Shown here one piece after another: positions 1 to 5,952 of a stretch of DNA of 6,096 nucleotides (positions are counted from its first letter, which is position 1; the number at the start of each line of letters is the position of its first letter). The stretch is taken from positions 1-6,096 of the forward strand of contig JAEOTI010000291.1 in assembly GCA_016839955.1 (NCBI GenBank), in the 5' to 3' direction. The DNA is from Candidatus Hodarchaeota archaeon (GTDB lineage: Archaea > Asgardarchaeota > Heimdallarchaeia > Hodarchaeales > YT1-057). The position numbers were made by a program, and so were the translations under genes. The notes beneath the pieces were generated by a model. The model was not told the origin of the DNA and made no database searches. It saw nothing but the letters and a program-made list of their open reading frames with translations.

Positions 1-102
1 AAGCCAATATTTGCTGTTCAATTCCATCCGGAAGCCTGTCCAGGTCCATTAGACTCATTATATTTGTTTGACAAATTTATTGAAATGATGGAGTTGAGAT
101 AA
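1..102 (+). CDS. carA: Carbamoyl-phosphate synthase small (glutaminase) subunit, C-terminal end only
   Basis: The window opens inside this gene; 33 codons and a TAA stop are visible, in frame from base 1. The residues [16 protein letters not shown] (visible residues 4-19) are the end of a class I glutamine amidotransferase domain. The HPE motif supplies the histidine (visible residue 9) and glutamate (residue 11) of the Cys-His-Glu triad. The following tail, [10 protein letters not shown], is typical of CarA. Known role: it hydrolyses glutamine and channels ammonia to the large subunit. The call rests on this motif and on carB starting only 2 bases after the stop, which implies co-transcription and probably translational coupling. 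The catalytic cysteine and the N-terminal CarA domain lie upstream of the window. Other amidotransferases share HPE, but the AxPGPxD context together with adjacent carB makes carA very likely. Confidence 0.93.
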   Translation, partial: KPIFAVQFHPEACPGPLDSLYLFDKFIEMMELR

Positions 103-104
103 TC

Positions 105-3100
105 ATGCCACTTGATATTAGTATTAAGAAGGCATTGGTGGTTGGTTCAGGGGGGATTCGAATTGGTCAAGCTGGTGAATTCGATTATAGTGGATCTCAA
201 GTTTTGAAAGCCCTAAAGGAAGAAGGAATTGAAACTGTTTTAATTAATCCCAATATAGCCACAATACAAACTGATCCCGTTCTAAGCAAGGTCTATTTAT
301 TGCCTATTAACGTTAAATATGTAGAAGAAGTAATAAAGAAAGAGAAACCAGATGGAATCTTATTATCCTTTGGTGGTCAAACTGCATTGAATGTCGGTGT
401 TGAATTAAAAGAAGCAGGTATTTTAGATAAGTATAAGTTGAGAGTATTAGGAACACCAATCGAAGCCATCGAGGCAACTGAAGACCGTGATTTGTTTGTT
501 AAAGCAATGGAGAAATCTGAAGTTAAAGTCTGTAAAAGTCAAGCTGTAAGTTCCTATACAGAAGCAATGAAGGCTGTTGAAGAGATCGGATTTCCGTGTA
601 TGCTACGTGTAGCTTACACCCTAGGTGGGAGAGGATCAGGTATAGTTAATAACATGAAAGAATTTGAAAGAATGGCAAAGAAGGGTTTGGCTCAATCAAG
701 AATTAACCAGATCCTCATAGAAGAAAGTATTTGGGGTTGGAAAGAGATTGAATATGAGGTGGTAAGGGATTCTGAAGATAACTGTTTTATTAATTGCAAT
801 ATGGAAAATTTTGATCCTGTTGGCCTACACACTGGTGAGTCTTTAGTAATAAGCCCTTCTCAGACACTTACTAACGAAGAGTATCAAATGCTCCGTTCAG
901 CTTCAATAAGAGTTATTCGCAACCTTGGAATCATAGGAGAATGCAATATTCAATATGGGTTGGATCCATTTTCAAAAGAATTTCGAGCAATTGAGGTAAA
1001 TGCTCGGCTTTCTAGATCATCTGCACTGGCCTCTAAAGCAACAGGATATCCTTTAGCTTATATCGCAGCAAAATTGGCAATAGGTTACACCCTTCCAGAA
1101 TTAAAAAATAAAATTACTGGAATCACTACAGCATGTTTCGAACCGGCACTCGATTATTTAGTTCTTAAGATACCACGATGGGATCTTACAAAATTTCAAA
1201 AAGTAGATCGAAGGTTAGGTTCTCAGATGAAAAGTGTGGGAGAAGTAATGGCAATTGGTAGAACATTCGAAGAGGTTCTTCAAAAGGCAATAAGGATGCT
1301 TGATATTGGGATGAAAGGTTTTGTAGCAAATGAACTAGAACCAATTGAAGATATTAATGAATTAAAATATGCATTAAGAAATCCTACTGATCTAAGAGTA
1401 TTTAGAATTGCTGAAGCTATTAAAAAAGGGATCTCAATTGATGAAATTTATCGTCTCTCAAGAGTAGATAAATGGTTTCTGTATAAGTTAAAAAATATAA
1501 TAGGCATTGAACAGAATCTTGAAAAACTTGATTTGCTGGAATCCCCTGAAATTGAAAAAATCTACTTATTGGAAAGGGCTAAAAGATATGGATTCTCTGA
1601 TGGACAGATCGGAAAGATAATGAGTGTTGATACAATATTTATACGTCAACTCAGGAAAAGATTGGGAATCCATCCTTTTGTCAAAAGGATCGATACATTA
1701 GCAGCAGAATGGCCAGCGGTAACTAATTATTTATATCTTACCTATAGCGCTACTGAACATGATATAGATTTTGAGCAAGAAAACAATTCAAACCTTCGAA
1801 AAGTTATTGTATTGGGTTCGGGTACATATCGTATTGGGGCGTCTGTTGAGTTTGATTGGGGATCTGTTAATTGCTTATGGGGTATTAAGAAGTTGGGTAT
1901 CGATCAAGCCATAATGATCAATTATAATCCAGAAACCGTCTCAACTGATTATGACGTAAGCGACAAGCTATATTTCGATGAAATCTCTGGAGAAAGAGTG
2001 CTTGATATATGTGAACTTGAAAAAGCAGAAGGAATTGTTGTGTCAGCGGGAGGTCAAATAGCAAACAATTTGGCAGCAAAAATATCGAAATATTCAGAAT
2101 TCTTTAGGAAAACTAATTTAAAAATACTTGGAACTCATGGTTCAAGAATCGATATGGCAGAAGATAGAAGTAAATTTAGCGCATTACTGGATCAACTCAA
2201 AATTAAACAACCTCAATGGAATGCGTTATCTGATAAAGAGGAAGCACTTACTTTTGCCAAGAACGTTGGATATCCTGTACTTGTTAGACCTTCATATGTG
2301 TTAAGTGGAGCCGCTATGAGAGTATGTTACGATGAACAAACTCTTAAGGATACGCTTGATCTTGCAGCATCAATTTCAAGAGAATATCCTGTAGTTATTA
2401 CCAAGTTTTTTAATGATGCTAGAGAAATAGAATGTGATGGTGTTTGCGATGGAGATAATGTACTTATTGGAGCAATTGTTGAGCATATAGAGAACGCAGG
2501 TATCCACTCAGGAGATGCGACGATGTCAATAGGCTTTTATACAGTTTCAGATGACGTAATAAAAAAAATCGAGGAATACACCAAGAAGATTGCTATTGCA
2601 TTAAAAATACAAGGTCCTTTTAACGTACAATATTTGGTAAAGAATGAGGAAGTTTTTGTAATTGAATGTAATTTGCGAAGTTCAAGATCGATGCCTTATG
2701 TCTCAAAAATTCGAGGAATAAACTTGATGAGGCTAGCAGCAGAAGTAATTATGGGAAATAAAATTCCTGATAGACTTAAGGATCTACCATATGGAAATTA
2801 TGTTGGGATAAAAGCCCCGATGTTCTCATTTTTGCGATTAGATAAGGCAGATTTCCGATTAGGGGTTGAAATGGCATCCACGGGTGAAATTGGAATCATA
2901 GGGGATGATTTTCAAGATGCTTTAATAAAAGCATTAGAAGCCACAGAAATGCGTATTCCCGTGGAAGGTGGAAATGTGTTAATCTCTGTTGGGGGTGAAG
3001 AATTGAAAAAAGAAATAATTCCTCTTGCTAAAAAACTCAAGGATATGGGATTCACAATATTCGCAACAAAAGATACAGCTTTGGCACTGAAAAACAACGG

Positions 3101-3413
3101 GATTTATGCTGTAAGGCTTTATAAAATCCATGAAGCAGGAATGGAACCAAATATTATGGGATGCCTTCAAAATGGAGCAATTGACCTTGTAATTAATATT
3201 CCCTTACCAACAACAGTAGAAGAAAAGTTTGCAACTATAATTGAGGATGAGTACAAAATACGCAGGATGGCAGTGGATTATAATATTCCTGTAATCATAA
3301 ATCTACAACTTGCAAGGGCTATTGTTGATGCTATAAAAGATGTTCGCAAAAAAAAAGTAAAAATTAAATCTCTTAATGAATATCATAAAACATTAAAAGA
3401 ACTTTATTGGTAG
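105..3413 (+). CDS. carB: Carbamoyl-phosphate synthase large subunit, eukaryote-like core
   Basis: Complete protein of 1102 residues (E. coli CarB is 1073). It makes carbamoyl phosphate from bicarbonate, ammonia and two ATP in the cytosol, for pyrimidine and arginine synthesis. The first ATP-grasp half (about 1-405) has GQAGEFDYSG (21-30), R128, R168, H242 and E297/N299/R301. A helical oligomerisation region follows (about 406-560). The second half (about 561-945) has VEFDW (581-585), NPETVSTDYD (608-617), R688, R728, H801 and E854/N856/R858. A C-terminal MGS-type allosteric domain (about 955-1080) ends the protein. All expected ATP-grasp residues appear intact. Many stretches follow animal CAD/CPS I rather than E. 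coli, for example WDL at 359-361, DKWFLYK (455-461), IDTLAAE (529-535) and IECNLR (853-858). The ATG follows carA by 2 bases; a GGAG at 90-93, inside carA, could serve as its ribosome site (11-base spacing). Lys-rich codons near the end give an A9 tract. Confidence 0.97.
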   Translation: MPLDISIKKALVVGSGGIRIGQAGEFDYSGSQVLKALKEEGIETVLINPNIATIQTDPVLSKVYLLPINVKYVEEVIKKEKPDGILLSFGGQTALNVGVELKEAGILDKYKLRVLGTPIEAIEATEDRDLFVKAMEKSEVKVCKSQAVSSYTEAMKAVEEIGFPCMLRVAYTLGGRGSGIVNNMKEFERMAKKGLAQSRINQILIEESIWGWKEIEYEVVRDSEDNCFINCNMENFDPVGLHTGESLVISPSQTLTNEEYQMLRSASIRVIRNLGIIGECNIQYGLDPFSKEFRAIEVNARLSRSSALASKATGYPLAYIAAKLAIGYTLPELKNKITGITTACFEPALDYLVLKIPRWDLTKFQKVDRRLGSQMKSVGEVMAIGRTFEEVLQKAIRMLDIGMKGFVANELEPIEDINELKYALRNPTDLRVFRIAEAIKKGISIDEIYRLSRVDKWFLYKLKNIIGIEQNLEKLDLLESPEIEKIYLLERAKRYGFSDGQIGKIMSVDTIFIRQLRKRLGIHPFVKRIDTLAAEWPAVTNYLYLTYSATEHDIDFEQENNSNLRKVIVLGSGTYRIGASVEFDWGSVNCLWGIKKLGIDQAIMINYNPETVSTDYDVSDKLYFDEISGERVLDICELEKAEGIVVSAGGQIANNLAAKISKYSEFFRKTNLKILGTHGSRIDMAEDRSKFSALLDQLKIKQPQWNALSDKEEALTFAKNVGYPVLVRPSYVLSGAAMRVCYDEQTLKDTLDLAASISREYPVVITKFFNDAREIECDGVCDGDNVLIGAIVEHIENAGIHSGDATMSIGFYTVSDDVIKKIEEYTKKIAIALKIQGPFNVQYLVKNEEVFVIECNLRSSRSMPYVSKIRGINLMRLAAEVIMGNKIPDRLKDLPYGNYVGIKAPMFSFLRLDKADFRLGVEMASTGEIGIIGDDFQDALIKALEATEMRIPVEGGNVLISVGGEELKKEIIPLAKKLKDMGFTIFATKDTALALKNNGIYAVRLYKIHEAGMEPNIMGCLQNGAIDLVINIPLPTTVEEKFATIIEDEYKIRRMAVDYNIPVIINLQLARAIVDAIKDVRKKKVKIKSLNEYHKTLKELYW
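3348..3363 (-). terminator. Possible oligo-T terminator for the minus-strand small ORF, inside the carB 3' end
   Basis: Read on the minus strand, this stretch is T5-AC-T9. It lies about 56 bases past the stop of the small minus-strand ORF (3420). Archaeal RNA polymerase commonly terminates at oligo-T runs without a hairpin, so this tract would be suitable. It is also coding sequence on the plus strand (three AAA Lys codons, then GTA AAA), so it may be T-rich only because carB encodes a basic tail here. Confidence 0.3.
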
Positions 3414-3419
3414 AACTAA

Positions 3420-3593
3420 CTAATCTGATCTCCCTGTTAAAAAGGAAATTAAAAATACTATAGCGCCGTATATCAAAGCGTTGCCTAAACCTGCTATAAG
3501 TACCGTACTGATCCCATCCGTTAAAGTAGCTGTAAAACTGATGTATGATAAATTATAATCATCAATTGCGAAAATAATTATAAGCAAAATCAT
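3420..3593 (-). CDS. Small predicted membrane protein, 57 residues, unrecognised
   Basis: The minus strand is open from ATG (3593-3591) to TAG (3422-3420), giving 57 residues. I do not recognise a family. Residues 1-10 (MILLIIIFAI) are strongly hydrophobic. Residues 11-30 are polar and mixed (DDYNLSYISF, then TATLTDGIST). Residues 31-52 form a convincing 22-residue membrane helix containing GLGNALIYGAI, and the tail is TGRSD. The likely topology is one full helix plus an N-terminal hydrophobic segment. The frame is open without Met for five more codons upstream (N-V-I-F-A) to a TAA, so a non-ATG start could lengthen the first segment. Support for a real gene: it fills the spacer exactly, ends 6 bases from the carB stop tail-to-tail, and has a TATA-like box (TTTAAGTA, minus strand) about 36 bases ahead of the ATG, predicting a roughly 10-base leader. 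No Shine-Dalgarno is seen. It could instead be a decayed remnant of a larger membrane protein. Confidence 0.5.
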   Translation of the reverse strand: MILLIIIFAIDDYNLSYISFTATLTDGISTVLIAGLGNALIYGAIVFLISFLTGRSD

Positions 3594-3603
3594 AGCAAAA
3601 ATA

Positions 3604-3620
3604 ACATTTTAACTTTTTTG
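3604..3620 (+). terminator. Possible T-rich terminator for carAB
   Basis: The plus strand reads CATTTTAACTTTTTTG (3605-3620), with T runs of four and six, about 190 bases downstream of the carB stop. It is the first clear T-rich run after carB and fits hairpin-independent archaeal termination. It would make carAB transcripts run antisense through the whole small minus-strand ORF. The region is AT-rich overall, so this could be chance. Confidence 0.25.
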
Positions 3621-3625
3621 AGTAA

Positions 3626-3633
3626 TACTTAAA
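3626..3633 (-). promoter_or_regulatory. TATA-like box for the minus-strand small ORF
   Basis: The minus strand reads AAGGATTTAAGTATTACT here; TTTAAGTA is close to the archaeal TATA consensus, with purines (AAGGA) just upstream as a possible BRE. With the usual spacing of about 26 bases from box centre to start site, transcription would begin near 3603. That is about 10 bases before the ATG at 3593. AT-richness of the region limits confidence. Confidence 0.35.
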
Positions 3634-3648
3634 TCCTTAATAATAATC

Positions 3649-3663
3649 TTGAAAAATCTTCAA
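3649..3663. repeat. TTGAA-N5-TTCAA palindrome within a 10-base tandem repeat, candidate operator
   Basis: TTGAA (3649-3653) and TTCAA (3659-3663) are exact inverted copies 5 bases apart, making a 15-bp dyad. It overlaps two adjacent 10-base copies, AATCTTGAAA (3645-3654) and AATCTTCAAA (3655-3664), which match at 9 of 10 positions. The site lies between outward-facing TATA-like boxes for the minus-strand ORF (3626-3633) and the plus-strand RAM gene (3675-3683), where a shared operator could sit. The half-sites are short, so chance is possible. Confidence 0.3.
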
Positions 3664-3674
3664 AAATATATCAA

Positions 3675-3683
3675 TATTTATTA
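3675..3683 (+). promoter_or_regulatory. TATA-like box for the RAM-domain gene
   Basis: TATTTATTA resembles an archaeal TATA box. Its centre at about 3679 predicts a start site near 3705, giving a leader of about 19 bases that would include the GGTG ribosome site at 3712-3715. The flanking sequence is A/T-rich, so other boxes are possible, for example TTTCTAAAG at 3693-3701, which would give a nearly leaderless message. Confidence 0.35.
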
Positions 3684-3711
3684 TTAGAACAATTTCTAAA
3701 GATTTAGTTCG

Positions 3712-3715
3712 GGTG
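3712..3715 (+). promoter_or_regulatory. Shine-Dalgarno site GGTG for the RAM-domain gene
   Basis: GGTG matches part of the archaeal Shine-Dalgarno consensus GGAGGTGA and lies 8 bases before the ATG at 3724. It supports that start; no other ATG, GTG or TTG occurs in frame between 3724 and the upstream TAA at 3697-3699. Confidence 0.5.
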
Positions 3716-3723
3716 TTACATCG

Positions 3724-4008
3724 ATGTATTATCGTGGATATATTTTGATTCGATTGAAGATCATTGGTACTCAATGGAAAGTTACAGAAAAACTAAAAGG
3801 TCTAAAATCTACTAATTCTCAGGAAGACTGGGAGGTAACCTATGCTACTCCCATCTATGGTGGTTGGGATTTAATGGTAGAATGCAAATTCCAGAATTTA
3901 AACGATTTAGATAAAATCATCACCTATTGTAGGTCTGATAATGACCTGAATCAATGGATAGAAGCTACTACTACCCTAATAAGTACAAAAAAGAATTATT
4001 CCTTTTAA
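3724..4008 (+). CDS. Stand-alone RAM / Lrp-AsnC ligand-binding domain protein, 94 residues
   Basis: The protein fits the beta-alpha-beta-beta-alpha-beta pattern of the RAM (AsnC C-terminal) domain. It has a first strand GYILIRLK (5-12), a helix around TQWKVTEKLKGL (16-27), and paired strands across WEVTYATPIYGGWDLMVECK. A second helix spans LNDLDKIITYCRSDNDLNQW, and the last strand is ATTTLIS. The YGGWDLMVE segment corresponds to the family's usual G-x-[YW]-D-[LI]-x-V-x core, and TTTL is the usual end. There is no helix-turn-helix and no room for one, so it should not bind DNA itself. Members of this family oligomerise and bind amino acids or similar small molecules, and free-standing versions are common in archaea. 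Partner and ligand are unknown. It shares a strand with the ABC transporter genes 102 bases downstream, so a role near that exporter is possible but unproven. Confidence 0.75.
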   Translation: MYYRGYILIRLKIIGTQWKVTEKLKGLKSTNSQEDWEVTYATPIYGGWDLMVECKFQNLNDLDKIITYCRSDNDLNQWIEATTTLISTKKNYSF

Positions 4009-4030
4009 GATTGGCTTTCCTCAATCTTAA
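4005..4030 (+). repeat. Perfect 9-bp inverted repeat (hairpin) overlapping the RAM gene stop
   Basis: TTAAGATTG (4005-4013) and CAATCTTAA (4022-4030) are exact reverse complements, with an 8-base loop. A G-U pair (4014 with 4021) could extend the stem on the inside. The TAA stop at 4006-4008 is part of the left arm. No T-run follows, so it is not a classical intrinsic terminator. It could protect the mRNA 3' end, mark a processing site, or act as a protein-binding dyad ahead of the ABC operon. Confidence 0.55.
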
Positions 4031-4061
4031 TCACAAAACTCATTAATTAACAAATATTACC

Positions 4062-4069
4062 TTTAGAAA
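4062..4069 (+). promoter_or_regulatory. Weak TATA-like box candidate for the ABC transporter operon
   Basis: TTTAGAAA in the 102-base gap between the RAM gene and the ABC gene is the best-placed AT box. Its centre predicts a start near 4092 and a leader of about 19 bases to the ATG at 4111. AAATATTA (4052-4059) is an alternative. The whole gap is AT-rich, so neither is compelling. Confidence 0.2.
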
Positions 4070-4110
4070 TTACTAGTCTTAATTCTTATTGGATTTAACA
4101 GAAGATATTA

Positions 4111-5949
4111 ATGAGGAATAACAAAGTCGAAATGACTCAGAAGCGAATATATGAGTTCTCACCGGGTAAAGATCCATTTGAAAAACCACGTCACACTTCT
4201 TCAAGAAGATGGATATTCTCACACTTATTTTATAAATCAAACAAGTATCTAGTTGCGATTGTTTTATTTACAACAATTTTGACATCTAATTTGTGGTCTA
4301 TTACTTCAATACTTATTGGTAATGCCATCACTGACTTCTTCTTAGGGAAATCTTCATCACTACTTTATTATACCATATTTATCCTATTATTAAATGTCGG
4401 CTCTCCCTTTTTACGGATGTTTAGTTTCGCATTAAGAGAAGTTATCGCTCACAGGATGGAGAGAGATTGTAGAAGGGAATTTTACACAAATCTTTTGGGT
4501 AAAAGTCAATCTGTTCATGAACAAATTCAGATCGGAGAGCTTATGGCACTAGCTACGAACGATGTTCGTATGCTTAATTTTCTGATCAGTCCTGCAATTT
4601 CATTAATATTTGAATCGTTCACAGCTTTGATTATTCCATTATTCTATATTATTATATTTTATCCTATTCAATTGTTATTCGCACCTATTGTGTTTGCAGT
4701 ATTGTTCATTATTTCTTTGAGATCGTATGTTAAAAAATTAACTCCAATTTCATTTCAACTGCGAGGATACTTTGCGGGAATGAATACTACTTTAAACGAA
4801 ACTCTGACTGGTATTGAAGTAGTTAAAGGCACAGTCCAAGAAGCACGTGAATTGGAAAGGTATGTATTGAATGCCACAGGATATCGAGATGCCTTTATTA
4901 AACAAGGTCACATCCAAGCAAAATATCTTCCATTTTTAATCTTAGCGTTAACTTTTACTGTTGGATTAACTCATGGAATAATATTAAATTTTACAATTGG
5001 ATTTTCCATAGGTTTTATCATTGGTTATAGTGCGTTATTAAGGCAATTAGGTTTTCCAACACAAATTTCTATTTTTGTATTTGCAACAGTTCGGGTTGCT
5101 ATTACAAGTGCTCAGAGACTAATTGATTTAATGAATCGAGAAACTGAAATTGATGAAAATATAGAAGGAATTTCGAAACCAATAAATGGTGGAATCAAAT
5201 TCGAGAATGTTTCATTCACCTATCCTGGAAATGATAAACCTGTACTTAGGAACATCAATCTGGATGTGAAACCAGGACAAACTGTAGCTATTGTAGGCAC
5301 AACAGGTTCAGGAAAAACTACTTTAACTAAATTAATTTCTCGTTTGTATGATGTTAATAAGGGAAAGATACTGGTTGATAACGTTGATATCCGTGATTAC
5401 GCTCTAAAATCCTTAAGAAGTCAGATATCTTATATAGAACAAGATGTATTTTTGTTTTCAGATTCAATTTTTAATAATATCTCATTTGGAAGGACTTCTT
5501 CTGAAGAAGAAATTATTCAAGTAGCGAAAGAAGCACAAGCTCACGAATTTATCAGTGAATTTCCTGAGCTCTATAATTCAGAAGTCGGAGAGAGAGGAGT
5601 TCAGTTGAGTGGTGGGGAGAGACAGAGAATAGCAATAGCCAGAGCTTTTCTTTCTAACCCTAGAATCCTTATCTTAGATGATTCTACTTCAGCAATAGAT
5701 TCAAATACAGAGGATAAAATACAAAGAGCAATTCGAAATATTCTCAAAGATAGAACTACGCTTCTTATAACTCATAGACTTTCACAAATAAGATGGGCTG
5801 ATTTAATAATTGTCATCAAAAAGGGAGAAATAGCTGCAATGGGAACTCACGATGAACTTTTATCTATTTCACCAGAATATCAAAAGATTTTTGTTAAGAA
5901 ATTTGATGTTGACGTGGAAGAATTAATAAAACAAAAGGAGGGTTTTTGA
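4111..5949 (+). CDS. ABC exporter half-transporter (ABCB/MDR-like), degenerate ATP-site subunit
   Basis: The 612-residue protein has one type-IV (exporter) membrane domain and one nucleotide-binding domain. Six hydrophobic spans lie near 46-70, 84-108, 158-184, 185-203, 272-294 and 295-317. The ATPase domain (about 361-600) shows an A-loop tyrosine Y371, Walker A GTTGSGKT (396-403), Q-loop Q444, signature LSGGE (499-503), Walker B ILILDD (519-524), D-loop SAID (527-530) and H-loop H555. The residue after the Walker B aspartate is D524, not the usual catalytic glutamate. This is seen in the non-catalytic-site subunit of heterodimeric exporters such as TM287 or BmrC. The partner subunit starts 3 bases after this stop. 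Export of drugs, lipids or peptides is possible; the substrate cannot be told. The start is uncertain: the ATG at 4111 has no good ribosome site, and Met8 (4132) has GAGG at 4113-4116 but with long spacing (15 bases). Confidence 0.93.
   Translation: MRNNKVEMTQKRIYEFSPGKDPFEKPRHTSSRRWIFSHLFYKSNKYLVAIVLFTTILTSNLWSITSILIGNAITDFFLGKSSSLLYYTIFILLLNVGSPFLRMFSFALREVIAHRMERDCRREFYTNLLGKSQSVHEQIQIGELMALATNDVRMLNFLISPAISLIFESFTALIIPLFYIIIFYPIQLLFAPIVFAVLFIISLRSYVKKLTPISFQLRGYFAGMNTTLNETLTGIEVVKGTVQEARELERYVLNATGYRDAFIKQGHIQAKYLPFLILALTFTVGLTHGIILNFTIGFSIGFIIGYSALLRQLGFPTQISIFVFATVRVAITSAQRLIDLMNRETEIDENIEGISKPINGGIKFENVSFTYPGNDKPVLRNINLDVKPGQTVAIVGTTGSGKTTLTKLISRLYDVNKGKILVDNVDIRDYALKSLRSQISYIEQDVFLFSDSIFNNISFGRTSSEEEIIQVAKEAQAHEFISEFPELYNSEVGERGVQLSGGERQRIAIARAFLSNPRILILDDSTSAIDSNTEDKIQRAIRNILKDRTTLLITHRLSQIRWADLIIVIKKGEIAAMGTHDELLSISPEYQKIFVKKFDVDVEELIKQKEGF
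5936..5941 (+). promoter_or_regulatory. Shine-Dalgarno AGGAGG for the second ABC subunit
   Basis: AGGAGG lies at the very end of the first ABC gene, 11 bases before the ATG at 5953. It is the strongest ribosome-binding site in the window. It fixes the start of the downstream gene and indicates both subunits are translated from one message. Confidence 0.7.
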
Positions 5950-5952
5950 GTA

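Noticed and set aside
2912..3097. Minus-strand open frame of 61 codons
   Set aside because: It lies wholly inside carB, opposite strongly conserved coding sequence; it is a shadow of that gene with no promoter or ribosome site of its own.
2979..3170. Minus-strand open frame of 63 codons
   Set aside because: It also lies inside carB and overlaps the previous frame. Its Cys/Phe-rich composition looks like the reverse complement of a Lys/Glu-rich gene rather than a real protein.
3414..3723. tRNA, riboswitch or CRISPR content in the spacer
   Set aside because: No cloverleaf with a TTC-type T-loop, no spaced identical repeats and no GC-rich structured aptamer were visible; the only tandem repeat is two 10-base units.
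3724..4008. A full Lrp/AsnC transcription regulator
   Set aside because: The frame starts directly with the sensing domain. The stop at 3697-3699 leaves no space for a helix-turn-helix, and I saw no fragment of one upstream.
4005..4030. Bacterial-type intrinsic terminator
   Set aside because: The stem is AT-rich and followed by TCACAAAACT, not a T-run, so it does not fit that class; it is recorded only as an inverted repeat.
5680..5682. D524 as evidence of a broken, non-functional ABC pseudogene
   Set aside because: All other ATPase motifs and the full reading frame are intact, and this substitution is a known normal feature of one subunit in heterodimeric exporters.
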